Of a stretch of 64,000 nt of DNA, positions 19,864-28,679 are shown one piece after another; positions within the stretch are counted from its first letter, which is position 1; each line of letters begins with the position of its first letter. The DNA lies in contig CANIFU010000002.1 in assembly GCA_947466965.1 (NCBI GenBank), positions 107,209-171,208 of the forward strand, given 5' to 3'. The notes beneath the pieces are model-generated. The model searched no databases. It worked only from the letters and a program-made list of their open reading frames with translations, and was not told the DNA's origin. This DNA is from Bacteroidota bacterium (GTDB lineage: Bacteria > Bacteroidota > Bacteroidia > 2-12-FULL-35-15). A program made the position numbers and the translations under genes.

Positions 19864-20748
19864 CTAATCGTATATTTCTTTTCTACTTGCTTTCAATGTA
19901 TTCATCAAAAGTGATGCAATGGTCATTGGACCTACTCCACCGGGAACAGGCGTAATAAAAGATGCTTTAGCAGCTACTTCATCATACTTTACATCACCCA
20001 ATAATTTATATCCGCTTTTTGTTACTTCAGATATAACACGCGTAATTCCAACATCAATTACCACTACTCCATCTTTCACCATTTCGGCCGTTATAAATTC
20101 AGGTTTTCCTAATGCAACAATTAAAATATCCGCTTTCAATGTATACTCTTTTAAATTGGCTGTTCTACTGTGACACATGGTAACAGTACAATTTCCGGGA
20201 AAATTATTTCTTGCCATAAGGATACTCATTGGAGAACCAACAATATGACTACGTCCAATTATTACACAATGCTTTCCTGCTGTATCAATCTTGTAACGTT
20301 CAAACAATTGAATGATTCCGTATGGCGTTGCAGGAAGGTACGTTGGTAAATTTAAAGCCATTCTTCCGATGTTCTGAGGATGAAATCCGTCTACATCTTT
20401 TTGAGGTGCAATGGCCTGCACAATATTGTGTTCGTTGATATGCTTTGGAAGCGGAAGTTGAACAATGTAGCCATCTATATCCGCGTCATTATTTAAGCCT
20501 TCAACAATGTATAACAATTCTTTTTCGGTAGTTGATTCAGATAAGCGGACCATGGTAGATTTAAACCCAATTTTTTCGCAGGCCTTTACTTTTGCTCCCA
20601 CATAGGTTTCACTCGCTCCATCGCTACCAACCAAAATAGCAGCCAAATGAGGGATTTTCCCATTGTTTACTTTTATCGCTTTTACTTCTGCTGCAATCTC
20701 TTCTTGAATTTGAAGAGAGATTAATTTACCATCTATAATTGTTGTCAT
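19864..20748 (-). CDS. folD: bifunctional methylenetetrahydrofolate dehydrogenase/methenyltetrahydrofolate cyclohydrolase
   Basis: [70 protein letters not shown]. Confidence 0.95.
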   Translation of the reverse strand: MTTIIDGKLISLQIQEEIAAEVKAIKVNNGKIPHLAAILVGSDGASETYVGAKVKACEKIGFKSTMVRLSESTTEKELLYIVEGLNNDADIDGYIVQLPLPKHINEHNIVQAIAPQKDVDGFHPQNIGRMALNLPTYLPATPYGIIQLFERYKIDTAGKHCVIIGRSHIVGSPMSILMARNNFPGNCTVTMCHSRTANLKEYTLKADILIVALGKPEFITAEMVKDGVVVIDVGITRVISEVTKSGYKLLGDVKYDEVAAKASFITPVPGGVGPMTIASLLMNTLKASRKEIYD

Positions 20749-20771
20749 CGTTTTTATTTTGTAAATTTTGG

Positions 20772-20861
20772 TGTCATCTCGAGCAGAGCAGAGATACGGC
20801 ATCTCATTATAGTAAACAGTCTTTCTAATTGGGAGGTCCCGTGTTGTGGCAAGGGATGACA
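20772..20861. repeat. short intergenic element with TGTCATC...GATGACA termini
   Basis: TGTCATCTCGAGCAGAGCAGAGAT...GGGATGACA; inverted 7-bp ends, resembles intergenic repeats common in Bacteroidota. Confidence 0.45.
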
Positions 20862-20917
20862 TTTATAAAGATAGAAAGCTCTCCGAACTTTAGACTTTTT
20901 ACTTTCAAACTTTTCAC

Positions 20918-22261
20918 TTATCTCCCCATACCGGGCATATTTTTCATTTGTTGCATCATCTTCGCCATATTCTCTTTATTCCCCATCATTTTCATCATTT
21001 TGCGAGTATCATCAAATTGCTTTACCAAACGGTTTACGTCTTGTATGGTTGTCCCACTGCCTTTTGCAATGCGTTCTCTGCGTTTTCCATTTAAAGAATC
21101 GGGATTTTCGCGTTCAAATGGCGTCATCGAATAAATAATTGCTTCAATGCTTGTAAAAGCATTATCATCAATATCAACATTTTTTAATGCTTTACCTACT
21201 CCAGGGATCATACCTACCAAGTCCTTGATGTTACCCATCTTTTTAATCTGGTTCAGTTGAGATAAAAAGTCGTTAAACGTAAACTGGTTTTTAGCGATTT
21301 TCTTTTGAATTTTTCTGGCCTCTTCAACATCATACTGTTCTTGAGCACGTTCTACCAAGGTAACTACATCACCCATTCCAAGAATTCTATCGGCCATACG
21401 GCTTGGATGAAATACATCTATTGCATCCATCTTTTCACCTGTTCCAACAAACTTGATAGGCTTGTTTACAACAGAAAGAATTGATAACGCAGCACCACCA
21501 CGTGTATCACCATCTAATTTTGTAAGAACAACTCCATCAAAATTTAATCGTTCATTGAATGTTTTTGCTGTATTAACAGCATCCTGGCCAGTCATTGAAT
21601 CAACTACAAATAATATCTCGTCTGGTTTAACAGCATCTTTAACGGCTGCGATTTCGTTCATCATCTGCTCATCTATCGCTAATCGACCGGCTGTATCGAT
21701 GATCACCACCGAGTTACCATTTAACTTTGCATGAGCAATACCTTTTTGAGCTATTGAAACAGCATCTTTATTTTCTCTGTCAGAAAAAACATCTACACCT
21801 ATTTGTTCTGCTAAAACATGTAATTGATCGATGGCGGCAGGACGATAAATATCACAAGCAATCAATAAAGGTTTTTTACCACGTTTCGTTTTTAAGTGAT
21901 TGGCTAGCTTTCCTGAAAAAGTAGTTTTACCAGAGCCTTGCAAACCACTCATCAAAATTACGGTAGGATTACCTGCCAATTTAATATCGGTACTGGTTTC
22001 ACCCATTAATGCACTCAACTCATCGTGCGTGATTTTTGTAAGCAACTGACCGGGAGAAATGGATGTTAAAACATTTTGTCCGAGTGCTTTTTCTTTTACT
22101 TTATCAGTAAATTGTTTGGCAACTTTATAGTTCACATCGGCATCCAATAAGGCTTTCCGAATTTCCTTAACTGTTTCCGATACGTTTATCTCCGTAATTT
22201 TACCTTGTCCTTTTAAAACTTTAAAGGCCCTATCTAGCTTTTCGCTTAAATTATCAAACAT
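20918..22261 (-). CDS. ffh: signal recognition particle protein
   Basis: GLQGSGKTTFSGKLA, DIYRPAAIDQL, DTAGRLAID, TKLDGDTRGGAALS; Met-rich C-terminus. Confidence 0.96.
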   Translation of the reverse strand: MFDNLSEKLDRAFKVLKGQGKITEINVSETVKEIRKALLDADVNYKVAKQFTDKVKEKALGQNVLTSISPGQLLTKITHDELSALMGETSTDIKLAGNPTVILMSGLQGSGKTTFSGKLANHLKTKRGKKPLLIACDIYRPAAIDQLHVLAEQIGVDVFSDRENKDAVSIAQKGIAHAKLNGNSVVIIDTAGRLAIDEQMMNEIAAVKDAVKPDEILFVVDSMTGQDAVNTAKTFNERLNFDGVVLTKLDGDTRGGAALSILSVVNKPIKFVGTGEKMDAIDVFHPSRMADRILGMGDVVTLVERAQEQYDVEEARKIQKKIAKNQFTFNDFLSQLNQIKKMGNIKDLVGMIPGVGKALKNVDIDDNAFTSIEAIIYSMTPFERENPDSLNGKRRERIAKGSGTTIQDVNRLVKQFDDTRKMMKMMGNKENMAKMMQQMKNMPGMGR

Positions 22262-22405
22262 GTTTTATAAATTTTTAGGAATGCGAATTTAATCAAAATT
22301 AAACTTATATAAAGCGATTTGAAACGAATATTGCAGCTTTTAGTTAAAATTATCATTTAACGAATATTCGTTGCTGATAGAAATTATCCTTCAGAATTAA
22401 TAAAA

Positions 22406-22433
22406 AAATCTGTGAGTTTGCACCCACAGATTT
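22406..22433 (-). terminator. intrinsic terminator downstream of the methyltransferase gene
   Basis: AAATCTGTG / CACAGATTT stem; A-run on + (T-run on minus). Confidence 0.65.
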
Positions 22434-22475
22434 GATTTTCGCATTCGTTATAAAAAATAGTAATTCGATGTTTTA

Positions 22476-23546
22476 TTATTTCTTTTTGCACTTCAATAAA
22501 CTCTGGCTTACACCAATTTGATCGATTTGTTCTATTACTTCAAATCCGGCTTCAAGGACGCATTTTATGAACACTTCAGAATGGTACATTTGACTATTTC
22601 CATTGGCGATAGTAGTAAAATACAAAGAGGTTTGTTGTAAAGAAAATGCTGCTGCTTCAAATCGTTGACGATCCCAGAAAGGCTCCAGAATGAATACAAA
22701 ACCGTCGTCATTAATTGCTTCGTGACAACGTTGTAAAATAGAAATGATCTCTTTTTCAGAAAAGCAATCAAGAAACTGACTCATCCAAACTGCATCATAT
22801 CCTTTCGGAAGTTTTTGCGTTTCATCCAAAATATTGGTTCCATGAAAAGAAAGACGGTCAGACAAACCATGTTTTTCGATATTCGCCTTCGCCATTGTAA
22901 CTTGTCCGGGAAGATCCACAATTGTTACATGCACATCTTTATCAAATTTTGCACAAGCAATAGACCATTTGCCGGTATTGCCACCAATATCTAATAATTT
23001 TTTAGGCTTATTTTTAAAAACTAAAGGGAGTACTAAAGGAAAAGCATCATCTGAATAAAAATGATCGAAACCAAACCATGATTTCTGAGCAAATTCTGGA
23101 AGATGCGCTAATGCTTCATATACTGTTTTCCAGTTACCAAACACTTTTAAACCTTCAGGCTTTTCATTATTTATAGAATCTTCTAAATTAAAAAGACCTT
23201 TATAACAAACATCTTGAACAAAGTCCATGTTTACGCGTGTCATCTGATCATTTAAAATAAAATGGCCGGTTTTAGACAGTGTATATTTGTTAGCATCATC
23301 AATCAATACAACACCTATACCTAATCCTGATTCAAGCAAAACACGCACTCCGTAATGAGGCAATTTTACTTTTTCAACTATTTCCTCCAGAATTAATCCT
23401 TTTCTGCCTGAATCTTGAATGCATTGAAGGATGCCACTATCACGCAAAACACGCGTTGCCTGAAACACCATAGGTGCATGAGCAATCCACTGAGCATATT
23501 CAATTGCTTCTAAAGCTGTTCTTGTCTCTTTCTTAAAAAAATCCAT
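22476..23546 (-). CDS. SAM-dependent methyltransferase with N-terminal winged-helix/dimerisation domain (O-methyltransferase-like)
   Basis: LLDIGGNTGKWSIACAKFDKDVHVTIVDLPGQ motif I/II; winged-helix-like N-terminus. Confidence 0.8.
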   Translation of the reverse strand: MDFFKKETRTALEAIEYAQWIAHAPMVFQATRVLRDSGILQCIQDSGRKGLILEEIVEKVKLPHYGVRVLLESGLGIGVVLIDDANKYTLSKTGHFILNDQMTRVNMDFVQDVCYKGLFNLEDSINNEKPEGLKVFGNWKTVYEALAHLPEFAQKSWFGFDHFYSDDAFPLVLPLVFKNKPKKLLDIGGNTGKWSIACAKFDKDVHVTIVDLPGQVTMAKANIEKHGLSDRLSFHGTNILDETQKLPKGYDAVWMSQFLDCFSEKEIISILQRCHEAINDDGFVFILEPFWDRQRFEAAAFSLQQTSLYFTTIANGNSQMYHSEVFIKCVLEAGFEVIEQIDQIGVSQSLLKCKKK

Positions 23547-23692
23547 ACCTATTATTTTCTTTTTTTGCCAAAGATAAGATTTGAAACTTAAATAGAAAAT
23601 CCTGAGGCTATTTTATGCAGGAATGAACTTTCAATTCATTTAAAGAAGGTATTTTAAAAGATTGAGTTGAGAGAGTTGAAAAAAATAGATAC

Positions 23693-24457
23693 TTACTTTA
23701 AGTCAAAAAGATTGTTTACACCCATACTTCTTCTAACCGTAAATCCTTCAGCAAAGTCAAAACCGGCATCTCGCCCATAAACACTCATCTTTCCTCGTAC
23801 CACATCAAAGAAGTTTTTTACAGATATAGGTGATTCCGGTTCAATGGATTGGGGATCATAAAACTGAGATTTAAAAATCTGTATGGCTGCCATTTTTTTA
23901 TCAATAAAAGGCGTCACATCTACTACAAAATCGGGTTTCAATTGCCTGTCTTGTATATAATGATAAATTGCTTTGGGTCTCCATGCTTGTTGTTTAAAAC
24001 CGTCATAAGCTGTTTCCACTTTTATCAATCCACTGTAAAAGCAAGCTGCTTCAACCAATTCGGAAGCTCGAGCATGATCAGGATGACGGTCGGAAACTGC
24101 ATTACAAAGAATGATCTCGGGCTGGTATTCTCTAATTTTTTTAATAATCGCTAGTTGGTGTTCTTTATCATTTTTAAAAAATCCATCAGCCATTTTTAAA
24201 TTATCACGAACTGAAATACCTAATATTTTTGCTGCTTCAGCAGCTTCCTTTAAACGAAGCTCAGCGCTTCCTCTTGTACCTAATTCGCCACAAGTAAGAT
24301 CAAGTATTCCGCACTTTTTACCTATTGAAATGTGTTTTAATAGTGTTCCAGAACAAGATAATTCAACATCATCGGGATGCACACCAATAGCCAGAATGTC
24401 TAATTTATGTAAGGGAGATAATGGAGCAAATAATGAAGAATCGCTAAAAGCTGTCAT
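23693..24457 (-). CDS. bshB1: bacillithiol biosynthesis deacetylase BshB1
   Basis: LDILAIGVHPDDVELSCSGTL...LDLTCGELGTRGSAELRLKEA...SDRHPDHARASELV...SMGVNNLFDL. Confidence 0.9.
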   Translation of the reverse strand: MTAFSDSSLFAPLSPLHKLDILAIGVHPDDVELSCSGTLLKHISIGKKCGILDLTCGELGTRGSAELRLKEAAEAAKILGISVRDNLKMADGFFKNDKEHQLAIIKKIREYQPEIILCNAVSDRHPDHARASELVEAACFYSGLIKVETAYDGFKQQAWRPKAIYHYIQDRQLKPDFVVDVTPFIDKKMAAIQIFKSQFYDPQSIEPESPISVKNFFDVVRGKMSVYGRDAGFDFAEGFTVRRSMGVNNLFDLK

Positions 24458-24459
24458 AG

Positions 24460-25011
24460 TTATTTTCCTCTTACCCAGTTAACTATTTTATCACTCATTG
24501 GATTTTCATTTGAATATAGCACATCTACTAAGTTACCTTTTTCATCAATCAGGTATTTTTGAAAATTCCATTTTACTGAGGAGTCCATTTTACCGTTCAA
24601 CTCTTTTGAGGTTAGCCATTTATAAACCGCATTCATATCATCCCCTTTTACATCAATTTTCTCCATCATCTGAAAACTCACACCGTAATTTTTACTGCAA
24701 AATTCTTTGATTTCATTATTTGTTCCCGGCTCCTGACGTCCGAAGTTATTCGCTGGAAAGCCTATGATCACAAAATTTTGATCCTTATATGTCTTATATA
24801 ATTTTTCTAGGTCTTCATACTGTCCGGTATAACCGCATTTAGAGGCTGTATTAACAATCATCACTTTTTTACCTTTTAGATTATCGAAATTGAAATCTTT
24901 CCCTTCAATCGTCTTCGATTTCAATTGATAGAAAGAAGTGGAATTAATTTTATAAGAAAATGCGGAAAATGCTATTAACGCAACAAAAAGAATTGAATAT
25001 CTGATCTTCAT
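24460..25011 (-). CDS. glutathione peroxidase-family thiol peroxidase (Cys type)
   Basis: NTASKCGYTGQYEDLEKLY, GFPANNFGRQEPGTNNEI, WNFQKYLIDEKG. Confidence 0.9.
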   Translation of the reverse strand: MKIRYSILFVALIAFSAFSYKINSTSFYQLKSKTIEGKDFNFDNLKGKKVMIVNTASKCGYTGQYEDLEKLYKTYKDQNFVIIGFPANNFGRQEPGTNNEIKEFCSKNYGVSFQMMEKIDVKGDDMNAVYKWLTSKELNGKMDSSVKWNFQKYLIDEKGNLVDVLYSNENPMSDKIVNWVRGK

Positions 25012-25138
25012 AGTTTTTAGTTTTTTTAAGAGTTATCAAATGTACAAAAAACAATCTATAATGGATTTTGTTTAACATTTTTTTGATTCTTTATAGCTAT
25101 TGTATTGTATCTTTGATGTAAATTATGATACTTATTTT

Positions 25139-26542
25139 ATGAAAATTCAATTTTGGGGAGCAGCCCGCACCGTTACAGGAAGCAAACATCTGATCACAAC
25201 GGACGATAATAAAAAAATATTATTGGATTGCGGTTTTTTTCAGGGAAGAGGTTCAGAAACGGACGGACTGAATCGTCAATTCGGGTTTGATCCTGCAAGT
25301 ATCGATTATCTGATTCTGTCACACGCCCATATTGACCATTCGGGAAGTATTCCTAATCTTGTAAAACAAGGATTTAAAGGTGATATTATATGTACAAAAG
25401 CCACACTCGATCTTTGCAAGATCATGCTGACTGATAGCGCACACATTCAGGAAAATGATGTAAAATACCTGAATAAACGCAGAATGAAAGTTGGACAAGA
25501 ACTTTTAAAGCCAATTTTTACTGAAAAAGATGTTGAACAAAGTATGAAATTATTTGTAGGTACAAACTACAACTTGCCCTATACTGTTTATGAAGATTTA
25601 CAAGTAACCTTTACCGATTCTGGTCATATATTAGGAAGTGCTGGCGTGAATATTGAACTGAGAGAAAATAAAAAAACGACAAAACTTTTCTTTTCAGGAG
25701 ATATCGGAAGGTATGGGGGCTCTATTCTCCGAGACCCACAGCCTTTCCCGCAAGCCGATTACATCATTGGCGAATCTACATATGGCGACAGACTTCATAG
25801 CGACATCATACAAACAGAACAGCAATTGTTCGATGTTATCTTTAATACATGTATCACAAAAAAAGGAAAGGTTATTATTCCAGCTTTTAGTCTTGGACGA
25901 ACGCAAGAATTAGTATATGCGCTCGATATTATGTCAACAAAAAAAATGTTGCCACAAATTAATGTATATGTCGACAGTCCGCTTTCTGTTAATGCAACCT
26001 CAATCATGAAAAATCATCCTGAATGTTTCAATGAAGAGATTTTGGAATACATGAAAAAAGACGCCAATCCTTTTGGTTTCGACAATCTTATTTATATCCA
26101 GGATGTAATTGAATCCAAACAACTGAATGAACATAAGGAGCCTTGTATCATTATATCGGCTTCTGGAATGGCTGATGCGGGAAGAATAAAACATCACATT
26201 AAAAACAATATTTCAGATCCCAAAAACACGGTATTAATTGTAGGTTATGCCGAACCGAATTCCTTGGGTGGTAAACTGCGTGCAGGAAACAAAAAAGTTA
26301 AAATATTTGGTATTGAACACGCTGTGAACGCGGAAGTGATCATCATGGATTCATACAGTGCACATGGCGATTACAAAGAAATGATCCGATATTATGCATG
26401 TCAAGATCCGGTGAAAGTGAAACAGTTATTTTTAGTGCATGGGGAATATGATGTTCAATTAAATTTCAAAGAAAAATTGCGCGAAGCGGGCTTCCTTAAT
26501 ATTACGATTCCTGAACAAGGGGATGAAATTGAACTATATTAG
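25139..26542 (+). CDS. MBL-fold/beta-CASP RNA-processing exonuclease
   Basis: SHAHIDHSG, beta-CASP region, SASGMADAGRIKHH, YSAHGDYKEM, LVHGEYD; start at MKIQFWG, since TATCTTTG (25109-25116) lies in the longer ORF. Confidence 0.9.
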   Translation: MKIQFWGAARTVTGSKHLITTDDNKKILLDCGFFQGRGSETDGLNRQFGFDPASIDYLILSHAHIDHSGSIPNLVKQGFKGDIICTKATLDLCKIMLTDSAHIQENDVKYLNKRRMKVGQELLKPIFTEKDVEQSMKLFVGTNYNLPYTVYEDLQVTFTDSGHILGSAGVNIELRENKKTTKLFFSGDIGRYGGSILRDPQPFPQADYIIGESTYGDRLHSDIIQTEQQLFDVIFNTCITKKGKVIIPAFSLGRTQELVYALDIMSTKKMLPQINVYVDSPLSVNATSIMKNHPECFNEEILEYMKKDANPFGFDNLIYIQDVIESKQLNEHKEPCIIISASGMADAGRIKHHIKNNISDPKNTVLIVGYAEPNSLGGKLRAGNKKVKIFGIEHAVNAEVIIMDSYSAHGDYKEMIRYYACQDPVKVKQLFLVHGEYDVQLNFKEKLREAGFLNITIPEQGDEIELY

Positions 26543-26550
26543 TTTTTTAT

Positions 26551-27207
26551 ATGCTGGCTAAACAAATCAAACACCTTATATTCAAAGAACTCAAGCTTGA
26601 AATGCGCAATAAATATGCTCTTGGAGGCATTTTATTGTATGTGGTTTCTACCATCTTTGTAAGCTATTTGTCTTTTAAAAAAATTGTAACTCCTGCAACC
26701 TGGAATGCCTTGTTTTGGATCATCCTTCTTTTTGCTTCTATCAATGCCATTGCAAAAAGTTTTATCAACGAAACGAAGGGTAAACTGCTTTATATGTATA
26801 CGCTTGCAAGTCCGCAAGCAATAATACTATCCAAAATAATTTACAACTCCATCTTGCTAATCGTTTTATCAGGATTGTGTTTACTAACCTACAGCTTGTT
26901 TGTTGGATATATCATTCAGGACCTTCCACTTTTTCTCATCACCTTATTATTGGGTAGCTTTGGATTTTCATCACTACTAACAATGGTTTCAGCAATTGCT
27001 TCCAAAGCGGGCAATAATTTCACACTAATGGCAATACTAAGCTTTCCGATCATTATTCCTTTGTTGATGATACTCATCAAATTATCAAAAAATGCGATTG
27101 ATGGATTAGAGCGCTGGGACCTAAACTATTTGCTTGTTTTATTGTTCTTAAACGTAATTATTGTAGCATTGTCTTATTTATTATTTCGCTACCTTTGGCG
27201 AGATTAA
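26551..27207 (+). CDS. ccmB: heme exporter protein CcmB
   Basis: Six-TM membrane protein; FKELKLEMRNKYALGGILLYVVSTIFV...NETKGKLLYMYTLASPQAIILSKIIYN; followed by ccmC/D/E/F. Confidence 0.85.
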   Translation: MLAKQIKHLIFKELKLEMRNKYALGGILLYVVSTIFVSYLSFKKIVTPATWNALFWIILLFASINAIAKSFINETKGKLLYMYTLASPQAIILSKIIYNSILLIVLSGLCLLTYSLFVGYIIQDLPLFLITLLLGSFGFSSLLTMVSAIASKAGNNFTLMAILSFPIIIPLLMILIKLSKNAIDGLERWDLNYLLVLLFLNVIIVALSYLLFRYLWRD

Positions 27208-27314
27208 AATGACAAATTAAATCTGAAAATACGCTCTCGGTTTCGCTCGATTCGACAAGCATATTTTTGTTTTAATAAATTAGGATAAGAATTTAAATTT
27301 AGTTGATTAAAATA

Positions 27315-27980
27315 ATGAGAAATAATTGGTGGAAAATAATTGCAGTAGTATTTGTGCTTTATACACTTATTGCTGGTTTTTTAATTCCTGTTCCTGCACA
27401 GCCTATTCTGCACGAAACCATCCGTAATCTTTATTTTCATGTGCCAATGTGGTTTTCAATGATGACCATACTTTTTATTTCTATTTGGCACAGCATCAAA
27501 TACCTTAATAAATCAGATATACAAAGTGATATCATTGCAACACAAGCCGCACATGTAGGAATGTTGGTTGGTGCTTTAGGACTGATCACCGGATCTTTTT
27601 GGGCAAAATATACCTGGGGTGCTTGGTGGGTTGCAGATACCAAACTGAATGGTGCAGCCATAACAATGCTTATTTACCTTGCCTATTTTGTTTTAAGAGG
27701 TTCGATCGATGAGGAACAAAAACGTGCACGTATTGCTGCCGTCTATAATATTTTCGCCTATGTGATGCTGATCGTTTTTTTAATGGTTCTTCCACGTATG
27801 AGCGACTCGCTTCATCCCGGAAACGGAGGAAACCCCGGTTTTAACAAGTATGATCTGGACAGTAATATGCGGATGGTTTTCTATCCCGCTGTGATCGGAT
27901 GGATACTTTTTACTGTATGGATATTTACGCTTAAAGTAAGAATAGAAAAACTTAAAAGAAAAAATTTAATAAATGAATAA
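27315..27980 (+). CDS. ccmC: cytochrome c biogenesis protein CcmC (heme-handling, WWD motif)
   Basis: LYFHVPMWFSM, GSFWAKYTWGAWWVADTKLNGAA WWD motif, LPRMSDSLHPG. Confidence 0.88.
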   Translation: MRNNWWKIIAVVFVLYTLIAGFLIPVPAQPILHETIRNLYFHVPMWFSMMTILFISIWHSIKYLNKSDIQSDIIATQAAHVGMLVGALGLITGSFWAKYTWGAWWVADTKLNGAAITMLIYLAYFVLRGSIDEEQKRARIAAVYNIFAYVMLIVFLMVLPRMSDSLHPGNGGNPGFNKYDLDSNMRMVFYPAVIGWILFTVWIFTLKVRIEKLKRKNLINE

Positions 27981-28203
27981 TTCAATAAAAATAACACTGC
28001 TTTCATTTTTAATGATGATTGTTATAGCAAGTGCAAGCGCTCAGCAAAATGAACCGGTTGAAATGGCAACCGGACTTTATCAATCCGGAAAGATCTATGT
28101 GGTTGTGATTGTTATCTCGGTTATTTTTATCGGTATCACCGGATATTTAATTTCGCTTGACAGAAAGATCAGTAAATTAGAAAAAGAAGCTAAAAACAAA
28201 TAG
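27973..28203 (+). CDS. CcmD-family small membrane protein
   Basis: Small single-TM protein with KIYVVVIVISVIFIGITGYLISLDRKISKLEKEAKNK, between ccmC and ccmE. Confidence 0.75.
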   Translation: MNNSIKITLLSFLMMIVIASASAQQNEPVEMATGLYQSGKIYVVVIVISVIFIGITGYLISLDRKISKLEKEAKNK

Positions 28204-28206
28204 AAT

Positions 28207-28602
28207 ATGAAAAAGGTTCACATACTTGGCATCATCCTCATTGCGGTAGCAATTGGCGCTATATTCACAACATTAAACAATACCAGCACTTATGCTGATT
28301 TCACAGAAGCGGCAAAGAATCCGGGAAGCGAATTTCACGTAGTTGGAAAATTGAACAAAGAAAAAGAAGCCGTTTACGAACCTAAAGTAGATGCCAATCT
28401 TTTTACATTTTATATGATCGATAACAAAGGCGTTGAATCTAAGGTTATATTGCATAAAAATAAACCTCAGGACTTTAAAAGTTCTGAACAAATTGTATTG
28501 ATCGGACAAATGCAGGGACAAGAATTTCACGCTTCTGATATTTTAATGAAATGTCCTTCTAAATATAATGACGGCAAACCAGAAGAAACGGCAAGCAAGT
28601 AA
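28207..28602 (+). CDS. ccmE: cytochrome c maturation protein CcmE, CXXXY variant
   Basis: OB-fold CcmE-like sequence with QEFHASDILMKCPSKYNDG; Cys116 at the usual heme-binding His position and Tyr120 retained. Confidence 0.85.
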   Translation: MKKVHILGIILIAVAIGAIFTTLNNTSTYADFTEAAKNPGSEFHVVGKLNKEKEAVYEPKVDANLFTFYMIDNKGVESKVILHKNKPQDFKSSEQIVLIGQMQGQEFHASDILMKCPSKYNDGKPEETASK

Positions 28603-28679
28603 TTTTTTAAAGCATATTTATTGAACGCTAACTCGTTTACAGAGTTCATAAAGATTAAAAATTCTTACAGTATAAACAT

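Noticed and set aside
27190-27300. Missing ccmA gene hidden in the ccmB-ccmC gap
   Set aside because: The gap is only about 107 bp with no ABC motifs; no Walker A/B ABC protein occurs anywhere near the cluster.
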